The notes under the pieces were generated by a model. It made no database searches. It was not told the origin of the DNA and saw nothing but the letters and a program-made list of their open reading frames with translations. From assembly GCF_004519405.1 (NCBI RefSeq), contig NZ_SGWI01000002.1, positions 310,001 through 374,000 of the forward strand: DNA of 64,000 nt, in the 5' to 3' direction. The translations under genes and the position numbers were made by a program. Positions 63,957-64,000 of this stretch are shown piece by piece; position 1 is the first letter of the stretch; the number at the start of each line of letters is the position of its first letter. Source of the stretch: Pseudomonas sp. BCA17. GTDB taxonomy: Bacteria > Pseudomonadota > Gammaproteobacteria > Pseudomonadales > Pseudomonadaceae.

Positions 63957-64000
63957 CTGCCCGCCAGGCAACTGGGAGTGCCCGCCACCAAAGCGTCGAT

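Noticed and set aside
62268..63971. 567-codon minus-strand frame opposite fecA
   Set aside because: FecA matches E. coli FecA along its length; the antisense frame has no support.

Overview
The window looks like chromosomal DNA of a Pseudomonas of the P. fluorescens group. The evidence is high-GC coding sequence, REP-type palindromes built on GGGAGC/GCTCCC or GTAGGAGCGAGCTTGCTCGC between genes, and gene blocks that match the known Pseudomonas order: lepA-lepB-rnc-era-recO-pdxJ, the Lon/AsrA-icp-cmoAB group, and lptFG-pepA-holC-valS. I saw no rRNA, tRNA, CRISPR array, insertion sequence or prophage.

Left part (1-23783), mostly accessory. It starts with the end of a penicillin-binding protein and a tyrosinase. 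Next is a 1616-residue leucine-rich-repeat protein with a NEL-type E3 ubiquitin ligase domain. A complete CS1/CblA-type (class 5) chaperone-usher fimbrial operon follows on the minus strand: major pilin, hairpin, usher, chaperone, minor pilin and two tandem tip adhesins. Then come a PadR regulator with a His-rich N terminus coupled to a siderophore-iron reductase (YqjI/YqjH type), a Pr6Pr membrane protein, a VF530-like protein, a ZnuD-like TonB receptor behind a Zur-like box, PQQ glucose dehydrogenase (gcd), and a GGDEF/EAL protein whose GGDEF motif is degenerate.

Middle (23990-32999). Eight tightly packed minus-strand genes lie divergent to an unusual GntR regulator with two winged-helix domains. 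They encode an amidase, a cyclic-imidase/PuuE-like hydrolase, an MFS carrier, two short-chain dehydrogenases, a 97-residue CxxC protein of unknown function, a COG0523 (CobW-like) GTPase and a solute-binding-like protein without a signal peptide. My reading is a catabolic operon for a cyclic imide or related ring amide, with its own metallochaperone. This is the best candidate for an undescribed system here. Palindromic and direct repeats in the divergent intergenic region are likely operators.

Right part (33157-58144), mostly housekeeping: a Lon-type protease behind a good sigma-32-type promoter, a chagasin-type protease inhibitor lipoprotein, a lysoplasmalogenase-family protein, cmoA-cmoB (tRNA wobble uridine), tadA coupled to a multicopper oxidase, pdxJ, recO, era, rnc, lepB, lepA, lptG-lptF, pepA, holC, valS, rlmF, an HU protein, yejK and a membrane-anchored glutaredoxin.

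Right end (58246-63956): two back-to-back FecI/FecR signalling pairs. The plus-strand pair lies downstream of a Fur-like box and runs into a clear fecA ferric-citrate receptor. The minus-strand pair has no receptor beside it. Starts were moved inside longer open frames where a Shine-Dalgarno sequence, signal peptide or neighbouring gene indicated it; these choices are noted per entry.
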